From: Ignelater luminosus
Lineage: Eukaryota; Arthropoda; Insecta; Coleoptera; Elateridae
Direction of reading: 5' to 3'
DNA: 64,000 bases
NCBI GenBank assembly: GCA_011009095.1
Contig: VTPC01008745.1
Location: 62,001 to 126,000, forward strand
Shown in pieces: positions 12,017 through 23,260 of the stretch. The notes below the pieces were generated by a model that searched no databases, was not told the DNA's origin, and saw nothing but the letters and a program-made list of their open reading frames with translations. A program made the translations under genes and the position numbers. Within the stretch, counting starts at the first letter, position 1, and each line of letters begins with the position of its first letter.

Positions 12017-12195
12017 GACCTCTTAAGTAAGTAAATTGCAAACACCCACTCATATTAGTAGTTGGCTCTCTTAAGAAGATTGATGGACGTGAAAACTGAC
12101 CTGGCCTATCACAGCGGCCTGTTGCATGGCGTAGCTTAACCAATATCTGCATTTGAGTCTCTTAAAACGGCTAGTTAAGAGTAAAACCCGACCTT
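12017..12195 (+). repeat. Diverged satellite units, right of the heptamer array
   Basis: CTCTTAAGTAAGTAAATTGC, GGCTCTCTTAAGAAGATTGA and GAGTCTCTTAAAACGGCTAG repeat at roughly 50-100-base spacing. All match the module found at 57.4-64 kb. The run ends where gypsy RT sequence begins near 12195, so the repeat truncates that element. Confidence 0.55.
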
Positions 12196-12400
12196 CAATC
12201 TCGCCTCTTAGGTGGCATAGTCCGAACCGCTTTTACATTTACTAGGTCTGTTAATGGTGAGAAAAACCCAATCCTGGATACCGAATTAAGTTTCCTACCG
12301 TTAAAGTATAACCTATTCTTCCCATTTGGTTTACGGATTAACAGTATTGGGCTGCTCCAAGGAAACGTGCTAGTTTGGACTACTCTCAGCTCTAACATTC
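12195..12400 (-). pseudogene. Second gypsy element: reverse transcriptase N-terminal fragment
   Basis: The minus-strand frame reads VQTSTFPWSSPILLIRKPNG and then LYFNGRKLNSVSR. This corresponds to the start of the Ty3/gypsy RT domain: 'S.SPWSSPIVLV.KP(N/D)G' followed by the 'C.DYR.LN' motif, here degenerate as YFNGRKLN. The sequence then stops resembling RT and runs into satellite-like repeats, so the palm, RNase H and integrase are missing. Confidence 0.75.
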
Positions 12401-12455
12401 AATCCAACTCCGCGTTGATCAACTTCTCTGTTTTCTCGGCAAATTATCTTCCGTG

Positions 12456-12992
12456 TCAATACAGTGTTGCACCAGGTTTTACGTAGACGCTGTAACTTGG
12501 TAGAAAGCTAACAACTTCTAATTTAATCCGCCGATCCGTGGTTAACGAGGACATGCTGCTAATAACATTTGTAGACGCTGCTTCGCCAAACCTAAGAATC
12601 CAGTGTGACTTAGAAAAATCAAATGCAATAGAACAGATTTTACAGAAATGGACCTCTAAAGTAACGATGAGCTTAATACTAGGAATTACCCAAAATGAGA
12701 CGTCCTCTGCGTCGATCTTAGGAGTCACCGACAGCTGAACCATTCCCAAAACGTTTTAATGTGCTTCATCGGCGGCAGTAACTTGACAGTCAGATGCACC
12801 ACTGAGTTTGACACCTAATAATCCCAACAATGGTATTTCTGCGGCACCAGTACTAGACATCTCGGATCCAGAGTCCACCAACGGCTTAATCTCATGCTCG
12901 TACACCAGAATATTGATAAAAGGTAGTTTACTGGAACAAGCCATAGACATGAGAGCAGAAACATTTGGAAACTTGCAAAACTTCCTTACCAT
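12456..12992 (-). pseudogene. Second gypsy element: aspartic protease relic
   Basis: The frame 12756-12992 contains PFINILVYEHEIKPLVDSGS, the retropepsin strand with an intact D-S-G triad. The frame 12456-12749 continues with SFWVIPSIKLIVTLEVHFCK, resembling the flap-to-C-terminal part of gypsy proteases just before RT. A frameshift near 12750 separates them. Unlike the element at 1962-5650, the catalytic Asp is kept. Confidence 0.65.
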
Positions 12993-13059
12993 CTTCAGCC
13001 AATAGGTCCAATCAGGAGCAGAATCAGATGTAGTCCATGACCAGAAAGTCCTAGTGCAG

Positions 13060-13545
13060 ATTCCTTTAAGTTGTTGCAGCTAGGGCACGTACGTATGAAA
13101 CAGTTCTTCATACCACATTTAAAACAACACGTGTGACCTCCCTTTTAACAGTTTCAACAGTACCTGCTTCACTTTCATGCTTGACGTACATGGTTTATAC
13201 AGCAATTCTGGTTCTAATACTTCCGAAACAGAAGGAGATGGACGTAACTTAGGTTTTTGTGTCCTTTCCTGCTCGATTTACCTACAAGTTGTTTTCAGGT
13301 TCTGTACCTGAGGAATATGCAGAAACAATAACTTCTCTAAAAAACAAGCTAGAAGATTTCTTTGAATCATCTGCATTTTTAATGATTCTGCAGGTGGCTT
13401 TGACAACTTATTAGAAAAGTTGTCGGCTATGCAGATAATAACCTTTTCATCTTTTCCCTGCGTTCGAGCCTTAATCTCTTCCCGAAACAAATTATCATAA
13501 TCTGGAGAAAGATAATCGATCCTTATTTTATCCACCAGCTGGTCC
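13060..13545 (-). pseudogene. Second gypsy element: gag C-terminal half with zinc knuckle
   Basis: The frame 13278-13535 contains DYDNLFREEIKARTQGKDE and then KPPAESLKMQMIQRNLL. This is the capsid C-terminal domain of a gypsy Gag ('EI..RTQG..E' and 'P..E.L....I.RNL.P' blocks). Downstream (about 13160-13070) a cysteine-rich stretch, CFKCGMKNCFIRTCPSC, looks like a CCHC knuckle whose His has been replaced. The same Gag lineage appears at 35423-37620. Confidence 0.75.
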
Positions 13546-14640
13546 TATGAATACAAAGAATTTCTCACAGACCGAAACCAAATTAAAGCTTTATCCTTGC
13601 AATCATTGTTGTTTGGAAACGCCTTTGGCTATCTGCAATTCAGCTACTTGTTCTAGGAACCTGGCCAACGTACAATAGTCTCCATTAAAAGTGCGTTCCG
13701 CCTAGTAACAGAAACAAAAGCACCCCTTGCGCAGATCTCGGAGGGAGCTTCATCTCCTTCCACTGTAACCTGCAACGCCCTATCTAATCGTTCTTAGACC
13801 TTAGTCGCTTTCAAAAGCTTTCGTTCCTTTTCCAGAGGTCTTTGCTACAAATTCCTAGTCTACCTCTGCTAAGGTAAATAATTAAACGAACCATCAAGAT
13901 TTCTTTTTAGAAACTATAATCCTACTCTGATGACATAATCGTATTCAAATTTACTAACCAGATCCTAAGATTAAACACAATTCAAAAGGAATTTACTCGC
14001 TGACCAGGAGTTCAAATTCTATAACCTGTAAGGTAAAAATAAACGTGACGTTGAAAATAATTATACCCTGCGTCCCGCTTGCTTAAATAATAAAATTGTA
14101 AAGTTTATCAACCCTAAGTGATTTCAAAAAAATACGAACAAAACAAAAAAATTAATAAAACTCTTAATGTGGACTCAACATTATCAAGAATATCTCTGCG
14201 ATGGCGATGAGAGTAAACTATCAAGAAAATACAGGAACATACCGAAAGTATAGATTGCATGCAACACATGTAACGGAAACAAAAGTGAGCGTTACAACGG
14301 TAACGGGCGAGCGCTTATAGTGTTTTATTCGGGTCCTACCAACGCGATGTGGCGAGTGGTGCGTTTGGGCGTTTCTTGGTTTTGCTTTTCGCGAATTTTT
14401 GATTTTTAGATGGGAAACTTTGTGGCGTTGCGTTTTATTTGTTTCTTCTTGGTTTCAAAGAAAACAGTGAGAGTGAGAGAGACCATATCTTCCAAATGGG
14501 TGGTCGTATCAACTTTTTTTTCGTTTTCGTTTTTCGTTCAAACTGCCCGAAGGCTTCCTAACGTCTTTTGGTTTTGGTATTGCAGATACTCTATACTTTA
14601 GAAACAAGTCCTATCGACATAGGACTTTGATTATTAGGTG
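13546..14640. other. No confident feature; degraded gag upstream sequence possible
   Basis: The first few hundred bases are likely the N-terminal gag and leader of the second gypsy element (minus strand), but I cannot recover a frame. I searched 14000-14640 for an LTR pair and found none; the partner LTR would have been lost when the pol half was cut off at 12195. Confidence 0.35.
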
Positions 14641-14739
14641 TGGTGGGGCAGTTGGTTTTAAACAACGGAGCCGCAAAGCTAACGCGGAGGTCCTCTCTAG
14701 TGATTATTTCAAAAATTACTTACTTATCCGCTTCCTCGG

Positions 14740-16316
14740 CTACCGTTAGGTGTTGAGGTAATGTGTTATTGCTTGTAGAAGTTCTTCCATGCCGTTCTGT
14801 TTGTCGCTGTCCTTTTAGCTTCGGCCCATGTGGCATCTCTTGATTGGAGCGGCTTGAATTTTTGATTTCAATTCCTCGTTCAGAACCCAGGATTCAATCT
14901 CATACACTAAAATTGGCACTAACACTGTCTTGCATGTCTTGGCTTTTGTGGCTTTGTTTACTTCTTTCTTGTTCAAAAAGGATTATCTCAGCGCATAAAA
15001 CATTTTAGTTGCATTTTTCAATCTATTGTCTACATCACACTCAAAATCTCCTTTACACTCGAACAGCGATCCCAAATATTTCAATTACCTTGTCTGCTTT
15101 GCCTTTTATCCGTAAATATGTATGTTTATGCTCTCGTATTCTCTTGAGATCACCATCACCTCCGTTTTCGTTGCGTTTATTTTTTTTCCATAACAGCACC
15201 CCATCTCTGAATCGTCATCTGTAGCTCATTATTCCTTGACGCTAACAGCAGCAGATTGTCTGCATATAAAAATTCTTTTATGGTTATATGATGTAACTTT
15301 CTCACGCTCACCAGAAACCCTTATTATTTTTGTTTACTGTCTTTGCCATTTGATCCGAGACCATTATGAAGAGTAGCGGGCTCAAGATTTCACCTTGCCT
15401 GACTTCATTTTTGGTAGAAAGCTTTGTGGTCTTTCCTGCTCTTGCCCTAACCGTATTTGGCGTGTTTCTATATAAATTTTGAATAGCTTTCTGTAATCCT
15501 GCTGTAACTCCGTAGTCTTCCATACAACTCCAAATCCGCTCTCTGGGCAACGTATTGAAAGTTTCTGCCATATCGGTTGCACACATATATATTGTACCTT
15601 CTCCTACCATTACTCTCTCGCTTATCTGTCGCATACAGAATTTCCAGTTTCGTGTTCCTTGTCTTTGACGGAAACCAGCTTGATTTTCTTAGATGTTTGA
15701 TTCTATTTGCAGTCTTAGTCTGGTTTTAAGAATTATTTTATATATCTTGCCAACTACACGTAGTAAAGAAATGCCTCTGTGGTTGCTACATGTCGTGTTC
15801 TCCCCTTTTTTTGGTATTGGTACAATTGATGCAAGTCTCCAATCATTATTCTTTTTTCCACACCTTCACTATTAATCCGTGTAGTCGCCTAGTTCCTTCC
15901 TATCTCATATGTTTAAGCCTCTCGGATTTAATTTCATCTTCTCCTGCGGATTTGTCATTTTTCAGACACTTCAGTGATTTTGTCACTTCCTCAAATGTGA
16001 TATTTTCATCTTTCTCTAGGTTACTGTTTCTTCTGCCGTAGTTTATGTTGTGCTTTCTATTTATGTTCTCTTGTCCTCCCAGCAAGTCACTAAAGTATTC
16101 AAACCACCTCACTTTGATCTTTTCCAGGCTTGTTAATAGTTTGCTATCCTTATACTTGATGAAATTGCGTCCTTCTTTGCTGTCTTGATTTTTCCTTAAG
16201 CTCTCCAGTGTTTTATATAGCATTTTTGAGTTTCCCCGTGCTTGCTTTTCTATCCTTTTTCCAAACTCCCCCCAGATTTTCCGGTTGGTCTCCTTCACCT
16301 TTTCTTTTACTTTCAT
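14740..16316 (-). pseudogene. LINE reverse transcriptase relic
   Basis: The linker frame 15900-16316 ends with KNDKSAGEDEIKSERLKHMR, the usual 'ndKa.GeDgi..E.lk' entry to LINE RT. Next come IVPIPKKG and NHRGISLL (about 15800-15740), ENQAGFRQRQGTRN (about 15670), and the frame 15308-15634 with MAETFNTLPRERIWSCME and VRQGEILSPLLFIM. The catalytic box, near 15270, reads FLYADNLLLL, with Asn where the second Asp of YADD belongs. After it come NELQMTIQRWG and a C-terminal VLVPILVYE.ESWVL segment (about 14890). The Asp change plus frameshifts make it inactive. Confidence 0.82.
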
Positions 16317-16468
16317 TCTGTTTTTTTATATATTTCACAGCTTCTGTTATTTCTTTTGTGCAGGTAATCTTTGCAACTCTTCTTTTTCTGTTTTACCGAG
16401 TTTTTGATTTCTTTATTCCATTTTATTTGTAGATCTAGTCAGCCCACACACTTCGACAGCTTCTTCTA

Positions 16469-17330
16469 TTATTGTTGTTCTGAAATTTTTCCATGTTTTC
16501 TACGTCTTCTCCCACACTCCCACTGCCTCTGTGCAAACTTCAAGTTACATTTTTTTTGGTATTTCAGTCGCGTTTCTGCGTTTTGAAGTTTATAGCTTCT
16601 GATATTGATAAACTCCTCGTATATAGTATCACATTTACTGCCTCTCTTCAAGTCTGTTTTCATTTTCATCTCAACTGGAAAGTGGCCAGATCCTATCCCT
16701 GCCCCCCGCTTCTGACTTTCACATCCTTCACATTTTTTAACATTGTATTTCTGACCAAAATCAGGTCGATGATCGACTCCTCATTTCTGCTTAACATCAC
16801 TTTTGTAAACTTGTGGATCTCCTTATGTTGAAAAAGGGTGTTTGCTACCACCAGACTGTTTAGGTTCTAGAAATCAATGATTTTCTTTCCATTATCATTT
16901 AGTGTGTGTCGCAAATCTTCCCTACACTGCTACTGCTACTAGTTGGGTCTTTTGCTATTCTGCCATTCACTAGTATAATCAAATCTTTAGCCTCATCACT
17001 CTGTTGTTGCAATTCTTTCCAGAATTTCTGTTTTGTTTTATTTTTTTTAATTCTCACTTGGTCCATATGCTGCTATTATTGTATATTTCTGCCCCTGGTG
17101 TAATTGCATTTGAATTAAGATTAGTCGCTCTGAGATGAAGGCCTATGTTATCAGGTGGTTTAGATATTCTTTGTTCACAATTACTGCTGCACTTGTTTGT
17201 GCCCATTGTTCTACTTTAACTCCACAGTATAACATTTAATGGCCATTCAACTTTTCTACCTGTTCTTTTCCTTTCTTTTTTGTTTCTGTCAGGCCCAGTA
17301 GCATCATTTCAAAACTTATAGAGCAATAAT
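16469..17330 (-). pseudogene. LINE APE-type endonuclease relic
   Basis: Minus-strand pieces include KYTIIAAYGPSEN (about 17075; typically 'YTIIavYaP.en'), a degraded LIILVNGRIAK where GD.N is expected (about 16960), and MLSRNEESIIDLILVRNTML followed by SGGQGSDLATFQL (about 16800-16680). The last matches the 'S.....iD.il......v.d..v..g...SDH' end of the domain, with the His of SDH lost. The first ~60 residues of the domain are not recognisable. Confidence 0.7.
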
Positions 17331-17539
17331 AAGTGACTTAACGAGATAGAGCAATAACAGCCACCTCATTTCGGAGTGCACCTGGTTTGCTCGATATGAA
17401 TTATCTAGAACCATAAAAAATCTGCAGCTAACTTTTCCACTGATTGATGCTGCATGGTAAGTAAACTACGATGATGGTTCCAAATTAGATTTCGTAGTTT
17501 GCAGTCCAAACCCTTTTCGTATCTTACTCTGTTAAGGGG

Positions 17540-17690
17540 CTTAAGGAAAGCAAACCTCGCCTTCGTTTGTATTTAGCTCTTTTAAGAAGATTAATGGAGG
17601 GCGTAGCCCGAACCATGTCAGTATTTGTGTCTGTTAAGAAGGCTGATGGTGGGAGACACCGAAGTCTACAGAATACAGAAGATCTTAATT
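17540..17690 (+). repeat. Dispersed satellite units
   Basis: TTAGCTCTTTTAAGAAGATT AATGG, followed by GGGCGTAGCCCGAACC and GTCTGTTAAGAAGGCTGATG GTGGG, repeats the same module as 57.4-64 kb. Two tandem units are visible immediately beyond the 5' end of the LINE. Confidence 0.55.
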
Positions 17691-20600
17691 GATAACCGAC
17701 ATTCTTCTTTTACTCCGCGAAAGTTGAAAGAAGAACAGAGGTTGCATGACCTGAAAATGGCCTAATGGATCTGCGACAACTTTAGGAATAATTCTAAAAC
17801 TTCGATATTGCAAAAACCAATTTATGACGATCTCGCAAACTCTTTAACATTAACACGGGTACTGTTATGGCAGCTGACTGCATATTCATCTGACTCACTT
17901 GCTTTGTTTTCTATATAAATAAAAGAAAATTTGTTCAGAACTCTCACAGTATAAATACATTTTGGAATATTTTTGAGTCTTTCAGTTACTTGACTTTCAA
18001 ACGAACGCATTTTATAGAAGAGGGTTTTTAAAAAAAACAGTTATTATTAACATCTGCTGTTGTCTACTTAAAAGTACAAGAAAGTTTGAAGAATGCAAGC
18101 CTGTTTAAGAGAAAGTAATTCTTGCGAAAACTTCAAATTTATTGTATGAATTGCGTGACGTTAAGTTACTGAAAACGATCTTGAATGTAATATTTACATT
18201 GCAAGATTGACCTATTAAAATTTTTAAATGAGAAAACAGTGCAACTTTAACCTTGAAACTTCATATATGTAATTCATTTGTTCCATGCAAATTAGAAACA
18301 CGCTTTTGTTGCGTACATAGATTCTGTGCCTTATAAGTATAAATAAATCTTCGTGTCGTGTTTTAATTGGGTTACTTGTTTGCAAATCCTACCCTAAGGC
18401 ATTCTAGTGCGCTAGCCATTTGTTTACAAGGGCTTACATATTCACAATTATTATAACTTTACGTTACAAGGTTTAAGGAACATCCTTGTTAGGTATATTA
18501 AACAGCAGAAAGATTTTCTAGCATATATAAAAAAAAGGAAACACCTAAAACTAAGAATACCTCTGTAGGCTTTGATTTTTATTTTAATTTCTTAATTTTC
18601 AGTTAAATCGTACTACAGAAATTGTCAATGCCTTAAAGAAAACTTGTTCAAATAAATAATTTATAATAGAATCTCCTACTTAGTATTATCAAAGTTTGAT
18701 GTGAAATACTTCACATTTCACTTTGAAGAAACTAATTGAAAACGAGATATAAAAGTGAATAAAGTAAGACGACTTCAAGAAGCTGCAAGTATCAGAGAGA
18801 ATTGCTGTATAGTATCTAGTAAGGGCGATACTTTCATCTTTTATCGTGTTGTATGTTAAAGTTAAGCAGTGAAATTCTAAATATCTGAGACAGTCAGTGC
18901 GCATGCTGTAGAAAGGATTCTTTTGCATAGCTTTAAGCTTTATTAGAAAAGTTTGTTTAAAACGTCGCTAGTTCATTATTGCTGTTACACAAAACATGCA
19001 CATTAAACATTCGCCCCTTTTAAAGAGCAAACATAATGGGTATTTATTTTCTCTCTGTGTAACAGTTTTAGGGTTATACCAACTTGAAAGCTTCAGCAAC
19101 TTGGAGAGTTTTACATCTTTTAATTATTTCTGGTGAAATAACGCCTATAGTACTACTAACACAATTATTTTGTGTAAAATTTGACATTTTTCTCATTCAT
19201 TATTATTGGTTTGAAGCTTTAAAATCAAATTGATTTTTGTTGAATATGAAACTTCCTAAATGGAAAAAGCAAATTAAATTACTTTTTTATGTAGTACATA
19301 ATAGTTGGAGTTCTCAGTGAATTCGTATTTAAATTTGACAAATTTCGATTCAATTACTGCAGTTGAATTTTGATCTTTCGATAGAGATGATTTTAAATTG
19401 GCTTTATACATCTATTAATTTGAAAATAAATTAACCATTTTTTAATTACATGCAGCCAGGGCACAGAACTGGAAAGTACTGATTTTCTGAGAGTTGGAAT
19501 TTTGCCCCTAATATTGCAATAATTCTACTACATCCAGATTAATAGCTAACAATAATATTATCAGGTTGATAGCAACAACATTATAGTTTCATATCGTTTC
19601 AGTTTAACTGGCACTTTATTTCTAAAATGCAATCTTCTCCAGATTTTCCTAACTTATGTAATTTCCGTAGTGGAATATTACTTTCGTTTACGTAATGATA
19701 GCTACGTCTATGCTGTTGTAAAATTGTCAGTTATACTCTTAGAAATGTTGTCTTTGATAGGTGAATAAGATGGATATAATTTATAAAGCAAATTTCTTGA
19801 AAACGCGTTTTAGAAACAGCCTGTGGCTAGCTTTGTTTATTGAAGTATCCTTTGTAAGTTTTCTTTCAAGATCATGTCTTCGGGATCAGCTCATTTCTGT
19901 GCTTTAAGTGGACCATGTATTAGTTTTAATCTTCTCCATCTTTATATTTCTGTACAACAATTGACGAATTTTAATCTTCTATTATAAAGAGATGCTGTAA
20001 GTTTGAAATGGCGATAACAAATTGTCTTTTAGTTATAACGTTTTGATTCTACTGTGGGGTAGCTTTGACATTTCCTTTATTTGCATAATTCTCCTTTTTT
20101 TCTCTTTCCATTATTCTGTTCCTCTAAGGCTAAATAAACCTATTTTCCGTAGCGAAAATACTGCTGAAGGTGTTTTCATATTTCCTTTGTATTTCCTCGT
20201 CTTTTATCTATTTTTTCTGTAACTACCTTTACGGCGCTGAGGTCTCGGCTTGTTATAATAGATGCGATGCTGGGCATTTCATTTTAATGTTTTTCATTTT
20301 TATGCAGTTCATTAGAACGGGATTTCGTTTGGGACAAGAGATTGTTTGCAAGGATATTTGAAGCATTTAAAATACCCAATTTCCCCAAAAACGGTTGAGT
20401 TGATGGCAATATTGTAAGAGATGAATTTTCTTGTATAATAAGTGTACCTTTAAATAACGGCACACAAATTTAAAATTCTTGTTCATAGAAGTTTTAGGTC
20501 TTCAAAGAAGATGCACACGTATAAAACTCTGTATTGTAAATTATTAATGTTTTTACATCGATTGTTTAGGAAAAAGGGCATCTTAAGCGCTAACGAACAT

Positions 20601-20780
20601 TCCAAGACAAAAATGGAAAAAAAAGAAATTTTTTTTAATTTTAGCCGCTAATGGTTACTACTACTCAAAAACTAAAAATCTTTTACCTTTACTTAATTTC
20701 AAATTTTTAAGCGTTGTTTTTGTTAGAACCCTACACAGACCAAACTTTTCAGGCTTGGTCGGTAACTTCTTGATTGTTCC
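17690..20780. other. No recognisable gene
   Basis: Long AT-rich stretch without TE protein motifs. Frames at 17822-18010, 18689-18928 and 20022-20361 are short, hydrophobic and biased towards Phe/Ile, as expected from AT-rich noncoding DNA. Confidence 0.5.
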
Positions 20781-20785
20781 AAAAA

Positions 20786-20875
20786 GCCCGGAAGGCCCGA
20801 AAGGCCTAAACGACTTGATGGGATCGACAAGCCCGACAGGCCCGATAAGACAGAATAACCCCGATTGTGCGAACG
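20786..20875 (+). repeat. Nonamer minisatellite, block 1
   Basis: Ten consecutive 9-mers starting at 20786, consensus close to GCCCGACAG (GCCCGGAAG, GCCCGAAAG, GCCCGACAG, GCCCGATAA), with no indel. The opposite strand translates as a glycine-every-third-residue peptide (GPSGLFG, GPVGLV). This arises from the 9-bp period and is not evidence of collagen. Confidence 0.8.
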
Positions 20876-21181
20876 TAGGTTTGGAAAGCCCCATAGATTC
20901 TTAATCTGAGGCCCATCCAGACTTAAAACCAAGCTTTGGACTGGGCCTCAAAAGTCCCGACCAAGAAACCCAGCCCGTGCAGACTTTTATCGGACAGTAC
21001 AAAACTCCTCTGCTTCAATTCAGTCCCAGTAAGTATGAAGATAACGCCCGTCTGACTCAGTAAGAAGAAATTCTCGATTTGGTACAGTGGACAATCCTCC
21101 TTTTTGGATCAGTACGAAAATAACCTGTCATAGTCAGCACAAAATAGATTTCGGTTCGCTTCAGATCAGTACAGAAATAAT

Positions 21182-21307
21182 GGCTCGAAAAGCCCGACCG
21201 ACGCGACAAGCTTGACAGGTTTGACAAGCCCGACAGGGTCGAAAAGCGCAACCCTAGAAGCTCAAACGATTCGAGAGGACCAAACAGACGGACAGGTCCG
21301 GGTAGGT
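21182..21307 (+). repeat. Nonamer minisatellite, block 2
   Basis: Fourteen consecutive 9-mers from 21182, consensus AGCCCGACA (AGCCCGACC, GACGCGACA, AGCTTGACA, AGCCCGACA, GGGTCGAAA), in phase. It shares its unit with the block at 20786. The ~300 bases between the blocks hold looser repeats of GATCAGTACGAAAATAA / GATCAGTACAGAAATAA type. Confidence 0.75.
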
Positions 21308-21429
21308 CTCTAGTCTTTGTATAAACTCGAAAACTGAGGTGTCGATTGTTGTAATATCTTAAAGTTATTCCATGTAAAAACAAAGATAGTTGTGTTTTAC
21401 GCTAAGAGATTTTTTAGAAAAGTAGCTGT

Positions 21430-23260
21430 AGGAATTTAACAAGCTCAGTCTATTTTTAAAAGAAACAAAAAGGAAAAAAGCGCGGATCTAGATGAAATAC
21501 ACTTTGAGTCTCTGAAGCATTTTGCACTGAGGGTTTGGAATTTCGTTTTGGCCTCCATAAAACTTATTTGGAAGTTGCACTATCCGTGCAAATGACATAT
21601 GGTGGACGTTATCCCTATTTCCAAGATGGGCAAGAAACCATACACGTCCGCAAGCTTTCGCTCCATATTACTAACAAACATATTCTTCAAAGTATACAAG
21701 AAAATATTGCTGCGAAAGCTACAAGTAGTGACTGAGACGAACAAGCTAATATCAGTCAGGCAGGCAAGCTTTAGAAGACATAGAGGGGCAATAGAACAAG
21801 TTGCCAAGCTAACTCAAAAGGTTAACGACGGTTTTCACCGCAAACATAGCACTCTGGCTGTATTCATCCATTTTAGGACGGCCTTTGACCAAATATAAAG
21901 GAAGAAACTACTTAGTAAACTACAACCTCTTTGCCTCAAGGGAAATATGTACAGAGCTACCTTCTCCTTTCTCTTACAGAAGTATATACGCGTAAATCAT
22001 GGTGAAGTCCTCTCTTAGTACAGGCAAACCAGGTAAGGACTGCCTTACGTATCTGTCATCAGCCCTGTTTTCTTCAGTCCACGATATCCCTGCTACCCAA
22101 ACTCTACTTTATGCAGATGGTTTAGTCGTTTGAGCAAGCAGCAGTAAGAAGAAAGCGTCAGACGCGACCATAAACCAAGACCTAACCCATCTTACATCTT
22201 GGACTAATGAAAATGAACTAGTCGTCAACCCAGAAAAATCGAAACTCTAACTGTTTACACTGTCCATGAAGCAACAAAGAGGACTATCTCTACTCTACGA
22301 GTCCAATCGTCTAAGTGAAACGAAAGCTGCTATTTATTTAGGGTTTCAGCTTGACACTAAGTTGCAGTGGTTAAAGCACGTCGATCAGCTGACACAGAAA
22401 GGAAGTAAGCGATTAAGGTTATCGAGTAGACTATCAGGAACGAAATGGGCAGCCGCGAAAAACGTCTTGACGCAAGCATACACCGCGTACGTAAGACCCG
22501 TGATGGAGTATGAAAACAAACTGATTGTCACAGCCCTCAAGACAACTTTGGAGAAGCTAAGTGGAACTCAGAACCAAGCCCTGAGATTGATAACTGGGAG
22601 TCTCAGCTCTACCCCTATGAACGTGATGGAATTGCAGAACGGTGTGTAGATTCTTTATCGGTAAGAAGAGACTTGGTAGTAATAAGTCTAACTGAAAAGG
22701 TAAATCGCCTGAAAATGGACTAGTGGAAAAACTATAAGCCCCCCTGTCAACGACTGAAAACACAGCAACCCTTCTCTGTAAAAGTGTCCGAGCTCGGAGA
22801 GGCGTATAATTTGGATGTAAAAGAGAGAGAGTACCCTTCCCAGGATATGCAGTTAGGGATGTGTTGGTGCGCGAAATCGCTAAGGCGAGGTTGGACTTGA
22901 TCGAGCCGATGAAAAAAGTGAAACTCTACCAACCATACAAATAACCAATAGCTCGGTAATGCTTGTGATAAGAAGGCGCAGGAGTCCACGCAGAAAACTT
23001 CCAGATCTTGCAAGCAGTCGGGACATTGCCCTGGAATTTTCATGGATAGGTAAAGGCTGTCCTTGTTTTTGAACAACTTACACTCGAGCGTGGAAGTAAA
23101 ACAGTTTTTTAATTGACCCTTAGATGAGGTCTGAGTTTGATCCCCAGTCAGTGTGGAATCAGGAGAAACGAGGAAGCTGATAGACTGGCAAAAGAGGGCT
23201 CTAGAAAGCAGTAACCTCAGATACATTTGAAATTTAGTACAGGAAAAAGACTGCTAGGAG
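21430..23260 (+). mobile_element. Jockey-like LINE, 5'-truncated (RT plus RNase H)
   Basis: Plus-strand RT relic. The frame 21599-21898 contains VIPISKMGKKPYTSASFRSI LL, then a block from NKLISVRQASFRRHRGAIEQ to LAVFIHFRTAFDQI. The equivalent of the catalytic box, LLYADGLVV (about 22105), has Gly for the second Asp. The frame 22266-22649 has YLGFQLDTKLQWLKHVDQLT and the C-terminal IVTALKTTLEKLSGTQNQAL RLITG block. Near 23155-23210, IRRNEEADRLAKEGSR is the end of an RNase H domain ('G..GNE.AD.LAK.G'). The endonuclease is missing, typical of 5' truncation. Frameshifts lie near 21900, 22010 and 22650. Confidence 0.85.

Larger units (their letters stand above)
14640..17335 (-). mobile_element. 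RTE-like (endonuclease plus RT) LINE, decayed
   Basis: A single minus-strand LINE body with an APE-type endonuclease at the right (about 17330-16560), a linker, then RT (about 16316-14740). Many frames are open in pieces, consistent with an old near-full-length copy. The 3' end falls near 14640. The style resembles proteins often annotated as 'craniofacial development protein 2-like', which are LINE endonucleases. I assign it to the RTE-like group by this resemblance only. The many plus-strand frames from 15009 to 17103 are antisense shadows. Confidence 0.82.

Noticed and set aside
11745..12152. Long Cys-rich antisense open frames (135 and 65 codons)
   Set aside because: They are translations of the 7-bp repeat; a heptamer with few T bases on the plus strand gives stop-poor antisense frames with a 7-residue period. 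No homology or signal peptide supports a gene.
15009..17103. Many plus-strand frames of 60-112 codons
   Set aside because: They lie antisense to the minus-strand LINE, are Phe/Ser/Leu-rich, and show no motif, whereas the opposite strand has clear endonuclease and RT motifs.
20661..21383. Collagen-like glycine-repeat frames on the minus strand
   Set aside because: The Gly-x-y pattern follows from the 9-bp repeat unit. Flanking sequence is non-coding and the frames are broken between blocks.
22747..23226. 159-codon minus-strand frame
   Set aside because: It is antisense to the RNase H end of the plus-strand LINE (NEEADRLAKEG motif on the plus strand) and has no motif of its own.
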